This document shows, in pieces, positions 36,762 through 47,658 of a stretch of DNA of 64,000 bases (positions are counted from its first letter, which is position 1; the number at the start of each line of letters is the position of its first letter). The stretch covers positions 4,647,241-4,711,240 of the forward strand of contig NZ_JAUSQZ010000001.1 of assembly GCF_030811555.1 (NCBI RefSeq), given 5' to 3'. The notes beneath the pieces are model-generated. The model was not told the DNA's origin, made no database searches, and saw nothing but the letters and a program-made list of their open reading frames with translations. Source of the stretch: Kineosporia succinea. GTDB taxonomy: Bacteria; Actinomycetota; Actinomycetes; Actinomycetales; Kineosporiaceae. A program made the translations under genes and the position numbers.

Positions 36762-37415
36762 CTAGTTGGGAGTGAACGGTTCCTTCGTCAGCTCCACCGC
36801 GGGCAGCGAGTTGAACGCGTCGAGCAGGCCGATCTCCCGCTTCAGCAGGGCCAGTTCGGCGGTGAGCCGCTCGTGCGTGCTCGGTGCCTCGAGCAGGCTC
36901 TGCCGTTCGGGCAGCTCGAGCACCGCGGCCGCCGCGACCAGGTACGACAGCACCCGCGGATCGGTCGGCACCCCGGACTGCTCCACCCGCAGCCGGTCGC
37001 GGTAGGCCGCGAAGCGCAGCCCGACCAGCTCGGCCACCGCGTCCAGGTCGCCGGGGCCGTCGTCTTCCTCGAGGAGGTCGACGAGACCCGTGTGGTACGG
37101 CGCCCCCGCCTCCTCGTCGAGACCCTCCAGCCGGAACCGCAGGTTCCCGACGGTGACCAGGTCGAAACGGCCGTCGTCGTAGGGCGTCACCTCGCGGATC
37201 TGGGCGGTGCACCCGACCCCGTAGAGACCGTCGAGGGTCTCCGGGTCACCGCCGGGCCGGGTCGCGATCACCCCGAAGTGCCGGGGGGCGCCCTCGGGCA
37301 GATCCATCAGGGCCTGCACCAGGATCCGGTAGCGCTGCTCGAAGATGTGCAGCGGCAGCACGAGACCCGGCACCAGGACGGTGCTGAGCGGAAAGAGCGG
37401 AAGCCGGGTCGCCAC
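36762..37415 (-). CDS. LON substrate-binding-domain protein
   Basis: Protein of 217 residues consisting only of the LON N-terminal (substrate-binding) domain: [20 protein letters not shown], then FEQRYRILV and [21 protein letters not shown]. No ATPase or protease part is present. Stand-alone LON-domain proteins are common in actinobacteria; function unclear. The GTG start has a -10 box TAGTTT six bases upstream (37422-37427), so the message may be leaderless. Divergent from hisD, 89 bases apart. Confidence 0.9.
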   Translation of the reverse strand: MATRLPLFPLSTVLVPGLVLPLHIFEQRYRILVQALMDLPEGAPRHFGVIATRPGGDPETLDGLYGVGCTAQIREVTPYDDGRFDLVTVGNLRFRLEGLDEEAGAPYHTGLVDLLEEDDGPGDLDAVAELVGLRFAAYRDRLRVEQSGVPTDPRVLSYLVAAAAVLELPERQSLLEAPSTHERLTAELALLKREIGLLDAFNSLPAVELTKEPFTPN

Positions 37416-37421
37416 GGGACC

Positions 37422-37427
37422 AAACTA
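37422..37427 (-). promoter_or_regulatory. -10 box of the LON-domain gene
   Basis: TAGTTT on the minus strand lies six bases before GTG 37415, with no ribosome binding site. It forms a back-to-back pair with the hisD -10 box about 65 bases away. Confidence 0.5.
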
Positions 37428-37491
37428 GTCAAACTTGCAGGCTCTGCGTCCCCTCCCGCGCCAGGACGAACAGACTGTCGGCATCGCGACA

Positions 37492-37497
37492 TAGAAT
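37492..37497 (+). promoter_or_regulatory. -10 box of a leaderless hisD promoter
   Basis: TAGAAT, then seven bases, then the hisD GTG (37505). No ribosome binding site is present. Confidence 0.6.
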
Positions 37498-37504
37498 CAC
37501 CGCC

Positions 37505-38833
37505 GTGATCCGCCGACTTGACCTGCGTGGCCAGCACCTGACGTCCCGTGATCTGCGCGCCGTGGTTCCCCGCGCCGACCTCGACGTCGAGCATGCTCTC
37601 GACACCGTGCGCCCGATCTGCGAGCGCGTGCGCACCGAGGGAGTGCCGGCCCTGGTCGAGTTCACCGAGAAGTTCGACGGCGTGACGCTGGATTCCGTCC
37701 GGGTCCCGGCCGCGGCGCTGCAGAAGGCGCTCGACACCCTCGACCCGGCCGTGCGCGCGGGGCTCGAGGAGAGCATCCGCCGCGCCCGCCTGGTGCACAC
37801 CGAGCAGCGCCGGTCCGACACGACCACGCAGGTCGTGGCCGGCGGAACGGTCACCGAGCGCTGGGTCCCCGTCGACCGGGTGGGCCTGTACGTGCCGGGT
37901 GGCCGCGCGGTCTACCCGAGCAGCGTGGTGATGAATGTCGTTCCGGCGCAGGAGGCGGGTGTGCGCGGCATCGCCGTCACCAGCCCGGCGCAGAAAGACA
38001 ACCCGGCCGGTTTCGAGGGTCTGCCGCACCCGGCGATCCTCGCCGCCTGCGCCCTGCTCGGGGTCGACGAGGTGTACGCGATCGGTGGCGCCCAGGCGGT
38101 GGCCATGTTCGCGTACGGCGCCAAAGACGCTGACAACACATGGATCTGCGAGCCGGTCGACCTGGTCACCGGCCCGGGCAACATCTGGGTGACGGCGGCG
38201 AAGCGTCTGCTGCGCGGGGTCATCGGCATCGACGCGGAGGCGGGCCCGACCGAGATCGCGGTGCTGGCCGACGACTCGGCCGACGCCGATCACGTGGCGA
38301 GCGACCTGATCAGCCAGGCCGAGCACGACCCGCTGGCGGCGGCGGTGCTGGTCACCGACTCCGAGGAGCTGGCGGCGGCGGTCGAGGTCCGGGTCGCGGC
38401 CCGGGTCGCGGCGACCCGGCACACCGAGCGGGTCACCACGTCGCTGTCCGGTCCGCAGTCGGCGATCGTGCTGGTGGACGACGTGGACGCGGGTCTCGCG
38501 GTCGTCGACGCCTACGCGGCGGAGCACCTGGAGATCCAGACCAGGAACGCACCGGAGGTCGCCTCCCGGGTGCGGAACGCGGGCGCGATCTTCGTCGGCC
38601 CGTACTCGCCCGTGAGTCTGGGCGACTACTGCGCGGGCTCCAACCACGTGCTGCCGACCGGTGGATGTGCCTGCTTCTCCAGCGGTCTCAGCGTGCAGTC
38701 GTTCCTCAGGGGCATCCACGTGGTGACGTACGACCGGGCCGCGCTCGAGGGGGTCGCCGGTCACGTGGTCGCGCTGGCCAACGCGGAAGACCTCCCGGCG
38801 CACGGTGAGGCCGTCACGGCCCGGTTCGAGTGA
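37505..38833 (+). CDS. hisD: Histidinol dehydrogenase
   Basis: Enzyme of 442 residues catalysing the last two oxidations of histidine synthesis (L-histidinol to L-histidine, NAD- and zinc-dependent). Markers: [45 protein letters not shown], and [17 protein letters not shown] with the zinc-site His. It is separated from hisC by four unrelated genes (38.8-41.9 kb), unlike the compact hisDCB order of many actinobacteria. Confidence 0.97.
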   Translation: MIRRLDLRGQHLTSRDLRAVVPRADLDVEHALDTVRPICERVRTEGVPALVEFTEKFDGVTLDSVRVPAAALQKALDTLDPAVRAGLEESIRRARLVHTEQRRSDTTTQVVAGGTVTERWVPVDRVGLYVPGGRAVYPSSVVMNVVPAQEAGVRGIAVTSPAQKDNPAGFEGLPHPAILAACALLGVDEVYAIGGAQAVAMFAYGAKDADNTWICEPVDLVTGPGNIWVTAAKRLLRGVIGIDAEAGPTEIAVLADDSADADHVASDLISQAEHDPLAAAVLVTDSEELAAAVEVRVAARVAATRHTERVTTSLSGPQSAIVLVDDVDAGLAVVDAYAAEHLEIQTRNAPEVASRVRNAGAIFVGPYSPVSLGDYCAGSNHVLPTGGCACFSSGLSVQSFLRGIHVVTYDRAALEGVAGHVVALANAEDLPAHGEAVTARFE

Positions 38834-38840
38834 CGGTCCG

Positions 38841-39371
38841 ATGAGCAAGCTCGCGCTCCTGCTGCGGGGTGTCAATCTCGGCGGCGCCCGCAAGCTGCCG
38901 ATGGCCGAGCTGCGTGACCTGCTCACGCGGCTCGGCCACGCCGACGTGAAAACCCTGATGGCGAGCGGGCAGGCGGTCGTGACCACGTCGCGCCCGCCCG
39001 CCGAGGTCGCGCAGGAGCTCGAGACCCGGTTGATGAAGGACGCGGGGCTCACCACCGAGGTCATGGCCCGCACGGGGGCCGAGCTGGCGGCGGTCGTGGC
39101 GGCGAACCCGTTCCCGACGGCGGACGCGGACGGCTCCCGTCACGCGGTGGTCTTCCTCCGCTCGCCGCTGGGGGCCGATCAGCTGGCGAAGCTCGATCCG
39201 GCCGCCTTCGCACCGGACGAGTGCGTCGCCCACGGCACCGAGCTCTTCCTGCGGCTGCCGAACGGTTTCGCGGACAGCCGGCTCTCGATCGCCGTCGGCA
39301 GGATCAAGGGGGTGCCGGCGACCACGCGGAACTGGAACACCGTGAAGAAGCTGGCGGCTCTCACCGCCTGA
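38841..39371 (+). CDS. DUF1697 protein
   Basis: Protein of 176 residues starting LALLLRGVNLGGARKLPMAELR, the hallmark of DUF1697, and ending RNWNTVKKLAAL. Function unknown. It begins seven bases after hisD and its last 11 bases overlap the convergent TetR gene. Confidence 0.88.
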   Translation: MSKLALLLRGVNLGGARKLPMAELRDLLTRLGHADVKTLMASGQAVVTTSRPPAEVAQELETRLMKDAGLTTEVMARTGAELAAVVAANPFPTADADGSRHAVVFLRSPLGADQLAKLDPAAFAPDECVAHGTELFLRLPNGFADSRLSIAVGRIKGVPATTRNWNTVKKLAALTA

Positions 39372-39927
39372 GCCCGCCGATCAGCAGATCGAGAATGCGC
39401 CCGGCCTGTTCGCGCTGGTCGTGCTGCCCGGTCGCCATGGCCACCCCGCTGACGGCCGTGAGCACGTCGAGCGGATCCACGCCCTCGCGCAGCGTGCCCG
39501 CCTCGACCCCGGCGTCGAGCAGGAGCTTCACCGCGGCCGTCAGCCGGTCGCGGCTCATCGCGTAGGGATTGCGCCCCGAGGCGATGACGGCGTGCAGGGC
39601 GTCGGCCATCTCGCGCTTGGTGGTCATGTAGTCGACGAAGCGGTCCATCCAGCGCCGCAGCGCCTCGTCGGTGGGCCCGGCCCGCAGCAGGTCATCGGCG
39701 GAGTCACAGAGCTTGGCCAGCTCGTTGCGGTAGGCGGCCTCGACCAGCTCGTCGCGGGTGGGGAAGTGCCGGTACAGCGTGCCGATCCCGACGCCCGCGT
39801 CTTTCGCGATGCCCTCGAGCGAGGCCTCGGTGCCGTCGCGGCTGAACGCCTTCACTGCCGAGACCAGCAATCGCTCGCGGTTGCGGCGGGCGTCCGCGCG
39901 CAGGGGCCGGTCGTTCGGTGCCGTCAT
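39361..39927 (-). CDS. TetR-family transcriptional regulator
   Basis: Protein of 188 residues with an N-terminal helix-turn-helix (about 13-60: RRNRERLLVSAVKAF, LEGIAKDAGVGIGTLYRHFP) and a ligand-binding C-terminal domain. ATG 39927 is chosen because GGAGGAGG stands just upstream; the longer frame from 39969 lacks one. Divergent from the SDR gene, whose promoter carries a palindrome, so it probably represses that gene. Confidence 0.92.
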   Translation of the reverse strand: MTAPNDRPLRADARRNRERLLVSAVKAFSRDGTEASLEGIAKDAGVGIGTLYRHFPTRDELVEAAYRNELAKLCDSADDLLRAGPTDEALRRWMDRFVDYMTTKREMADALHAVIASGRNPYAMSRDRLTAAVKLLLDAGVEAGTLREGVDPLDVLTAVSGVAMATGQHDQREQAGRILDLLIGGLRR

Positions 39928-40009
39928 ACGGGCACCTCCTCCTGCGTCACGTGGTTCATGACGGTTCATTGTTCCTCACCACCCGGGAATGCCCGCCACC
40001 CCCGTCCGC

Positions 40010-40038
40010 TTGCAAACGGAGGTGCCTCCGCATAGCTT
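40010..40038 (+). promoter_or_regulatory. SDR promoter with palindromic operator in the spacer
   Basis: TTGCAA (40010-40015), a 17-base spacer and TAGCTT (40033-40038) form a good promoter. The spacer contains CGGAGGTGCCTCCG (40017-40030), with 6-base inverted arms, ideally placed for repression by the divergent TetR protein. A partial copy (CCGGAGGCTCC) follows at about 40044. Confidence 0.65.
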
Positions 40039-40089
40039 CAGAACCGGAGGCTCCTCCAGAAAATCGTACGCCGGGAAGGAACGACCGAC

Positions 40090-41010
40090 ATGCCCATCAC
40101 CACCCCGTTCGACGAATACTCCACGGCCGCGCAGGTCGTCGCCGGAACCGATCTCACCGGGAAGCGCGCGATCGTCACCGGCGCCGCCAGCGGTATCGGG
40201 GTCGAGACCGCCCGCGCCCTCGCGGGGGCCGGAGCCCAGGTGACCATCGCCGTGCGCGACCTCGAGGCGGGGGAGCGCACCGCGGCCACGATCCCGGGGT
40301 CCGCTGTCGAGCACCTCGACCTGTCCGACCAGGCCTCGGTGCGGGCCTTGGCCGAGAGGTGGCAGGGCCCGCTGCACATCCTCGTCAACAACGCCGGGGT
40401 GATGGCCAGCCCCCTGTCCCGCACCGCCGAGGGCTGGGAATCGCAGTTCGCCACCAACCATTTCGGCCACTTCGCGCTCGCGGTCCGGCTGCACGACGCC
40501 CTCGCCGCGGCGCACGGGGCCCGCGTCGTCGCGGTCAGCAGCAGCGCGCACCACCGGGCGGGCATCGACTTCGACGACATCCACTTCGAGCGCCGTGCCT
40601 ACGAACCGTGGACGGCCTACGGCCAGTCGAAGACCGCCAACGTGCTCTTCGCCGTGGAGGGCGCGAAGCGCTGGGCGGCCGACGGGATCACCGTGAACGC
40701 CCTGAACCCGGGCGGCATCCGCACCAACCTGCAGCGCCACGTGAGCGACGAGGAACTGGAGGCCCTGCGCACCGCGGCGGCGGCCGGTGGTGAGGAACTG
40801 CGCTGGAAGAGCGTCGAGGAGGGCGCCGCCACCTCGGTGCTGCTGGCCGCTTCACCGCTCGTCGCCGGCGTCACCGGGACGTACTTCGACGACTGCGCCG
40901 AGGCTCCGCTCGGCCGGATCGGCGCCCGGCACGGGGTCTCGGCCCACGCCCTGGATCCGCAGGCCGCCGAACGGCTCTGGGACTACAGCGTCACGACGCT
41001 CGGCCTCTAG
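40090..41010 (+). CDS. Short-chain dehydrogenase/reductase
   Basis: NAD(P)-dependent SDR of 306 residues: cofactor motif GAASGIG (about 36-42), NNAG (about 102-105), catalytic Ser in VAVSSSAHH and YGQSK (Tyr and Lys). It resembles the retinol-dehydrogenase/WWOX-like group of SDRs; substrate not predictable. Probably regulated by the divergent TetR gene. ATG 40090 follows GGAAGGA. Confidence 0.92.
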   Translation: MPITTPFDEYSTAAQVVAGTDLTGKRAIVTGAASGIGVETARALAGAGAQVTIAVRDLEAGERTAATIPGSAVEHLDLSDQASVRALAERWQGPLHILVNNAGVMASPLSRTAEGWESQFATNHFGHFALAVRLHDALAAAHGARVVAVSSSAHHRAGIDFDDIHFERRAYEPWTAYGQSKTANVLFAVEGAKRWAADGITVNALNPGGIRTNLQRHVSDEELEALRTAAAAGGEELRWKSVEEGAATSVLLAASPLVAGVTGTYFDDCAEAPLGRIGARHGVSAHALDPQAAERLWDYSVTTLGL

Positions 41011-41051
41011 GCCCGGTCCCGGACCCCGCACGCGCACCCGTCGCCCGCGTC

Positions 41052-41939
41052 TCAGTCCCTCGGCGCCGTGCCCCGCACGACGGCCATCGCCGCCAGGCGT
41101 GACCGTTCGGGCACGCGTCCCCGCTCGAACGCCCGCAACGCCTCCTCGACGCTGAAGCCGGCGGCCCACCAGTCGGCCGGGTGGATGCCGTCGGCGCCGG
41201 CCCGGGAGGCGACCGGGTGCCAGCGGGCCCAGCGTTCCGAGGGGTCACGCCCCCCGGACGCGGGGGAGAACAGCAGCGGGGCCTGGGCCGGGTGCGAGAT
41301 CCAGCCCACCGTCTCCCATTCCGGCACCTCGTGGATCCAGTGCCCGCTCAGCACCTCGCCGATCCACTCGTCGCGCAGCCCGTCGAGCCCACCGCGCGCC
41401 GTCACCGCCGCCTCGAACAGGGAGTAGGGCACGTAACGCCGTCCCTGCAGCAGCACCGTTCCCGCGTCGATGTCCAGCGGCGACGTGAGGTAGGGCTCGA
41501 CGGTCTCCATCACGTGCGGCATCCCCAGCCACCGCACCTCGATCGAGGTGATGCCGGCCAGCCAGGCCTGGTCCGAGGGGCGCAGCCGGGCCCACGTCAC
41601 CACGTGCTCGAAGGCCAGGTCGCGGCGGCGGGGGAGATCGGGCCGATCGTCGTAGGGGTACCAGCTGCGTTCCGGGGCGTCCGGATCGGGGTTGTCGCGG
41701 GTGACGGCGACCGGATCGGGCACCAGCCAGCGCGGACGCTCGTACCGCACCAGCCGGTGCAGGTCGGCGGGCGTCCAGCCCAGTTCGACCAGCTCGGAGG
41801 CCTCCGGCAGGGTGAGCACCCGCGACGTCAGGTAGGCCTCGGAGCGGTCGCCACCGGTCAGCCGCTGGAAGCGGGCCGCCAGCTGGGGACGCCGGAAGGC
41901 CCACCCGGCGGCGAGAACCGCGATCCTGCCCTCGTTCAC
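41052..41939 (-). CDS. Hypothetical protein, family not recognised
   Basis: Protein of 295 residues with no motif I recognise. It is rich in Trp and Arg (for example HPADWWAAGF and DEWIGEVLSGHWIHEVPEWE) and appears soluble, with no signal peptide or membrane segment. A helical start (RPQLAARFQRLTGGDR) and TLPEASELVELGWTPADLHRL could be a winged-helix or MerR-like fold, but this is a guess. The start is GTG with GGAG four bases upstream. Codon use matches neighbours, so the frame is coding. It sits between the SDR gene and hisC. Confidence 0.75.
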   Translation of the reverse strand: MNEGRIAVLAAGWAFRRPQLAARFQRLTGGDRSEAYLTSRVLTLPEASELVELGWTPADLHRLVRYERPRWLVPDPVAVTRDNPDPDAPERSWYPYDDRPDLPRRRDLAFEHVVTWARLRPSDQAWLAGITSIEVRWLGMPHVMETVEPYLTSPLDIDAGTVLLQGRRYVPYSLFEAAVTARGGLDGLRDEWIGEVLSGHWIHEVPEWETVGWISHPAQAPLLFSPASGGRDPSERWARWHPVASRAGADGIHPADWWAAGFSVEEALRAFERGRVPERSRLAAMAVVRGTAPRD

Positions 41940-42054
41940 CTTGCTCCAAACCTGACACCCCGCGCGACCAGGCCACTCTAGGGAACATCAGGCACAAACG
42001 GGCCGAGACGAGCGCGACACGAAGCCGACACGCGTCGGTGTCATCCGTCGTCGT

Positions 42055-42060
42055 TAGACT
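42055..42060 (+). promoter_or_regulatory. -10 box of a leaderless hisC promoter
   Basis: TAGACT, then seven bases, then GTG 42068. This decides the hisC start: the longer frame from 42038 would begin upstream of its own promoter. Confidence 0.6.
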
Positions 42061-42067
42061 CCCCTCC

Positions 42068-43207
42068 GTGAGCGAAGAGTCCAGGGCCGAGGTTCTCGCC
42101 CGTCTGCCCCTGCGTGACGACCTGCGCGGACGCACCCCCTACGGTGCGCCGCAGCTCGAGGTCCCGGTGCGGCTGAACACCAACGAGAACAGTCACGACG
42201 TCCCGGGCGAGGTGGTCCAGGCCATCCTCGATGCGGTGCGCCAGCAGGCCCGCCATCTGAACCGGTACCCCGACCGCGAGTTCACCGGCCTGCGCGAGGA
42301 TCTGGCCAACTACCTCGGTCACGACCTCGAGGCCGAGCAGGTGTGGGCCGCGAACGGCTCCAACGAGGTGCTCCAGCAGCTGCTCCAGGCGTTCGCGGGC
42401 GCGGGCCGCACGGTGCTCGGCTTCACCCCGAGCTACTCGATGCACCCGATCATCAGCACCGGCACCGGCGCCACCTGGGTCGACGGCCGGCGCGGCCTCG
42501 ACGGCCAGGCGGCCGACGACCCCCACCAGTTCGACCTGCACATCGACGAGACCGTCGAGCAGATCCGGGTGCACCGGCCGCACGTCACGTTCCTGTGCTC
42601 GCCCAACAACCCGACCGGCACCGCGCTCGACCTCGCCCTGGTCGAGGCCGCCTACGCCGCCACCGACGGCATCCTCATCGTCGACGAGGCGTACCACGAG
42701 TTCGCCCGCTCCGGCACGCCCAGCGCCCTGAGCCTGTTGCCCGGCCGCGAGCGTCTCATCGTCAGCCGCACCATGAGCAAGGCCTTCGCGCTCGCCGGAG
42801 TGCGTCTCGGGTACATGGCCGCCCACCCCGCGGTCACCGACGCGATCCGCCTGGTGCGCCTGCCCTACCACCTGAGCTCGCTCACCCAGGCCGCCGCCCA
42901 GGCCGCGCTCTGGCACTCCGACGTGCTCCTCGACACCGTCGAGACGATCAAGTCCGAACGCGACCGCATCGTGGCCTCGGTCACCGAGCTCGGTCTCAAG
43001 CCCGCCCCGAGCGACGCGAACTTCGTGCTGATCGGCGGTTTCGACGACGAGAAGGCGGTGTGGCGCTCGCTGCTCTCGCGCGGGGTGCTGATCCGGGACG
43101 TCGGACTGGCCGGATTCCTCCGGGTCACCGCGGGCACCCCGGCCGAGAACACGAAGTTCCTCGACGCCCTGGCCGACTCGCTGCTCGACGCGCCCGTGGC
43201 TGTCTGA
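42068..43207 (+). CDS. hisC: Histidinol-phosphate aminotransferase
   Basis: PLP enzyme of 379 residues converting imidazole acetol phosphate to histidinol phosphate. Markers: VRLNTNENSHDVPGEV, NRYPDREFTGLREDLA, CSPNNPTGTALD, IVDEAYHEFA and SRTMSKAFALAGVRLGY with PLP lysine Lys238. The GTG start is supported by a -10 box at seven bases. hisB follows 33 bases later. Confidence 0.96.
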   Translation: MSEESRAEVLARLPLRDDLRGRTPYGAPQLEVPVRLNTNENSHDVPGEVVQAILDAVRQQARHLNRYPDREFTGLREDLANYLGHDLEAEQVWAANGSNEVLQQLLQAFAGAGRTVLGFTPSYSMHPIISTGTGATWVDGRRGLDGQAADDPHQFDLHIDETVEQIRVHRPHVTFLCSPNNPTGTALDLALVEAAYAATDGILIVDEAYHEFARSGTPSALSLLPGRERLIVSRTMSKAFALAGVRLGYMAAHPAVTDAIRLVRLPYHLSSLTQAAAQAALWHSDVLLDTVETIKSERDRIVASVTELGLKPAPSDANFVLIGGFDDEKAVWRSLLSRGVLIRDVGLAGFLRVTAGTPAENTKFLDALADSLLDAPVAV

Positions 43208-43240
43208 GCAGGACCCCTGACGAAACAAGGAGACCCACGC

Positions 43241-43840
43241 ATGTCCCGCACCGCCCGGATCGAGCGGACGACCAGTGAGTCCAGCGTCGTCGTCGAGTTG
43301 GACCTGGACGGCACCGGCAAGGCCGACATCAGCACCGGGGTCGGTTTCTACGACCACATGCTGAACGCCCTGTCCAAGCACTCGCTCATCGACCTGACCG
43401 TGAACACCAAGGGCGACCTGCACATCGACGCCCACCACACGGTGGAGGACACGGCGATCGCGATCGGCGACGCGCTGAAGATCGCCCTGGGCGACAAGGC
43501 CGGCATCCGCCGCTTCGGTGACGCGCTGGTCCCGCTCGACGAGGCGCTCGCGCAGGCCGTGGTCGACGTGTCGGGCCGTCCGTACTGCGTGCACACCGGT
43601 GAGCCCGAGGGCCAGCAGTACGTGCAGATCGGCGACCGTTACCTCGGCTCGCTCACCCGCCACGTGCTCGAGACGCTCGCGCACCACGCCTCGATCGGCC
43701 TGCACGTGCGGGTCCTCGGTGGTCGCGACCCGCACCACATCGTCGAGGCGCAGTTCAAGGCCGTCGCCCGCGCGCTCCGCGTCGCGGTCGAGCCCGATCC
43801 CCGGGTCACCGGCATCCCGAGCACCAAGGGTGCGCTCTAG
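43241..43840 (+). CDS. hisB: Imidazoleglycerol-phosphate dehydratase
   Basis: Manganese-dependent dehydratase of 199 residues, monofunctional (no phosphatase domain). Typical metal-binding histidine motifs: [44 protein letters not shown] and [12 protein letters not shown]. It follows hisC with an AAGGAG site. hisH, which normally comes next, lies 4.6 kb away beyond lysR-sdhCAB. Confidence 0.97.
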   Translation: MSRTARIERTTSESSVVVELDLDGTGKADISTGVGFYDHMLNALSKHSLIDLTVNTKGDLHIDAHHTVEDTAIAIGDALKIALGDKAGIRRFGDALVPLDEALAQAVVDVSGRPYCVHTGEPEGQQYVQIGDRYLGSLTRHVLETLAHHASIGLHVRVLGGRDPHHIVEAQFKAVARALRVAVEPDPRVTGIPSTKGAL

Positions 43841-43854
43841 ACCCCAGAAGCCAG

Positions 43855-43914
43855 CCAGACCCATGGGGGACGCGTCGGCACCAGGAGGCCGACGCGTCCC
43901 CCATGGGTGTCTGG
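43855..43914. terminator. Bidirectional hairpin between hisB and lysR (hairpin family member)
   Basis: CCATGGGGGACGCGTCGG (43861-43878) is perfectly complementary to 43889-43906; outer arms CCAGAC/GTCTGG extend it with a two-base bulge. It lies between convergent genes and can terminate both. Sequence is nearly the same as the hairpin at 58254. Confidence 0.85.
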
Positions 43915-43917
43915 TGG

Positions 43918-44859
43918 TCAGGAAGGGGCGATCAACTCGGTGCCCTGCGGCAGCGTGCCGTCGACCGAGGCCGTGCCCAGGTAACCGAGCAGCTCGGCGC
44001 GCAGCTCCTGCGCCGCGCGCGACGGCTGTGCGCCCCGCCGGTGCGCGAGACCGATCGTGCGCGAGAGCCCCGGAGCCGCGATCGGCGTGACCCGGTGCGT
44101 GACCGACTTCCCGGCCACCACCGTGCTCGGCACCACCGCCAGTCCCAACCCGGCCTCGACCATGCTGAGCACTGCGTCCATCTCGCCGCCCTCGACCGCC
44201 AGCGTCGGCGCGAAACCGGCCCGGCGACAGGCCCCCACGGTCACGTCCCGCAGCTCGTAGCCCTTGCGGAACATCACCAGCGGACGCCCCCGCAGCTGCG
44301 CGATCGCGATCGGCCGGCCGTCGGTGGGGGCGGGGTCGCGCGTGGACGACACCACGACCAGGTCCTCGCGCAGGAGAGGAACGGTCTCCAGCGCCGGGTC
44401 GTCGGCGTGCAGGGGGAGCACGAGCAGCGCGAGGTCGATCAGGCCCGAGGCGGTCTTGGCCACCAGGTCACGCGATCCGCTCTCCTGCAGCACCAGCCGG
44501 ATCGCGGGGTACCGACGGCGGTAGCGCCGCGCCACCTCCGGCACCAGACCGGTCAGCAGGCTCGGCGTCGCCCCCAGCCGCACCCGCCCGCTGCGCAGCT
44601 CGACCAGCTCCCGTACCTCCTGGCGCGCGGAATCCACGTCGGCGGTGATCCGCTGGGCGATCGGCAGCAGCGCCTCGCCGGCCGGGGTGAGCGTGATGTT
44701 GCCGCGCACCCGGTCGAAGAGCTCGGCCCCGAGTGATGCTTCCAACGCCCGGATCTGTTGCGAGAGCGAGGGCTGGGCGATCTCCAGCAGCTGCGCCGCC
44801 CGGGTGAAGTGCTTGGTTTCCGCGACCGTGAGGAAATACACGAGCTGCTGTAGTTGCAC
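43918..44859 (-). CDS. LysR-family transcriptional regulator next to sdhCAB
   Basis: Protein of 313 residues: N-terminal winged helix-turn-helix (QLVYFLTVAETKHFTRAAQL, EIAQPSLSQQIRALE) and a LysR substrate-binding domain. GTG 44859 (VQLQQL) is preferred over the frame start at 44913: family members start this way, and TACCCT ends six bases upstream on the minus strand. Divergent from sdhC; a LysR-type T-N11-A palindrome lies between them, so it probably controls succinate dehydrogenase and itself. Confidence 0.9.
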   Translation of the reverse strand: MQLQQLVYFLTVAETKHFTRAAQLLEIAQPSLSQQIRALEASLGAELFDRVRGNITLTPAGEALLPIAQRITADVDSARQEVRELVELRSGRVRLGATPSLLTGLVPEVARRYRRRYPAIRLVLQESGSRDLVAKTASGLIDLALLVLPLHADDPALETVPLLREDLVVVSSTRDPAPTDGRPIAIAQLRGRPLVMFRKGYELRDVTVGACRRAGFAPTLAVEGGEMDAVLSMVEAGLGLAVVPSTVVAGKSVTHRVTPIAAPGLSRTIGLAHRRGAQPSRAAQELRAELLGYLGTASVDGTLPQGTELIAPS

Positions 44860-44865
44860 CAGCAC

Positions 44866-44871
44866 AGGGTA
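44866..44871 (-). promoter_or_regulatory. -10 box of the lysR gene
   Basis: TACCCT on the minus strand, six bases before GTG 44859, no ribosome binding site; consistent with a leaderless message. Confidence 0.45.
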
Positions 44872-44879
44872 ACCAGGTT

Positions 44880-44896
44880 GATAGTCCTGGGCTATC
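44880..44896. promoter_or_regulatory. LysR-type operator between lysR and sdhC
   Basis: The 17-base stretch has 5-base inverted arms GATAG and CTATC and contains ATAGTCCTGGGCTAT, a T-N11-A element typical of LysR binding sites. It lies just upstream of the lysR -10 box and about 60 bases before the sdhC one. Confidence 0.55.
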
Positions 44897-44941
44897 GACA
44901 ACCAACGCATCATCTCTTGGACCTAATCAGCCTCTAGGGCC

Positions 44942-44947
44942 TACCTT
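44942..44947 (+). promoter_or_regulatory. -10 box of a leaderless sdhC promoter
   Basis: TACCTT, then seven bases, then GTG 44955. A TTGGAC at 44917-44922 could be the -35 element with a 19-base spacer. Confidence 0.55.
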
Positions 44948-44954
44948 GCCACTC

Positions 44955-45650
44955 GTGGTAGAGACGCTCAGCAAGAACCCGCGAGTGACGGGATTCGGCA
45001 CCCTGCACCGCTCGACCATCGGGCGGAAGATGATCATGGCCGTCACCGGCCTGATCATGCTCGGGTTCGTCGTCGTGCACATGATCGGCAACCTGAAGAT
45101 CTTCTTCGGGGAGACCGAGTTCAACGAGTACGCGCACTGGCTGCGCACGATCGGTGAGCCGGCGCTCCACCACATGTGGTTCCTGTGGATCATGCGCGTC
45201 GTGCTGCTGGTCGCCCTGGTCCTGCACATCTGGGCCGCGATCACGCTGTCGCGCCACGACGTGAAGGCCCGGCCGGTCAAGTACGTGGCCAGGCGCAAGG
45301 GTGGTTACGCCACCTCGACGATGCGCTGGGGCGGCGTCACGCTGCTGCTCTTCATCATCTGGCACATCCTCGACATGACCACCGGCACGGTGAACCCGGC
45401 CGCGACCAACGAGCCCTACGAGCGGATCACCGCCGGGTTCGACCAGTGGTGGAACGTCGTGTTCTACACGCTGGCCATGGTCGCGCTGTGCATGCACATC
45501 TGGCACGGCCTCTGGAGCGCGGCCAACACCCTGGGCTGGAACCGCGCGACCACGGCCGCCTTCCGCACTTTCGCGGTCGCCTTCGCGCTCGTCATCGCGT
45601 TCGGCTTCCTCCTGATTCCTTACAGCGTCGTCTTCGGGTTGGTGGATTGA
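44955..45650 (+). CDS. sdhC: Succinate dehydrogenase/fumarate reductase cytochrome b subunit
   Basis: Membrane anchor of 231 residues with five helices and several histidines suited to bind two haems ([35 protein letters not shown]). The single large anchor marks a type-B enzyme that links succinate oxidation to menaquinone. GTG 44955 is chosen from the -10 box at seven bases. It is followed one base later by sdhA. Confidence 0.93.
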   Translation: MVETLSKNPRVTGFGTLHRSTIGRKMIMAVTGLIMLGFVVVHMIGNLKIFFGETEFNEYAHWLRTIGEPALHHMWFLWIMRVVLLVALVLHIWAAITLSRHDVKARPVKYVARRKGGYATSTMRWGGVTLLLFIIWHILDMTTGTVNPAATNEPYERITAGFDQWWNVVFYTLAMVALCMHIWHGLWSAANTLGWNRATTAAFRTFAVAFALVIAFGFLLIPYSVVFGLVD

Positions 45651-45651
45651 G

Positions 45652-47637
<1,986 letters not shown>

Positions 47638-47658
47638 TCTGATCGGTAAGGAAACCTG

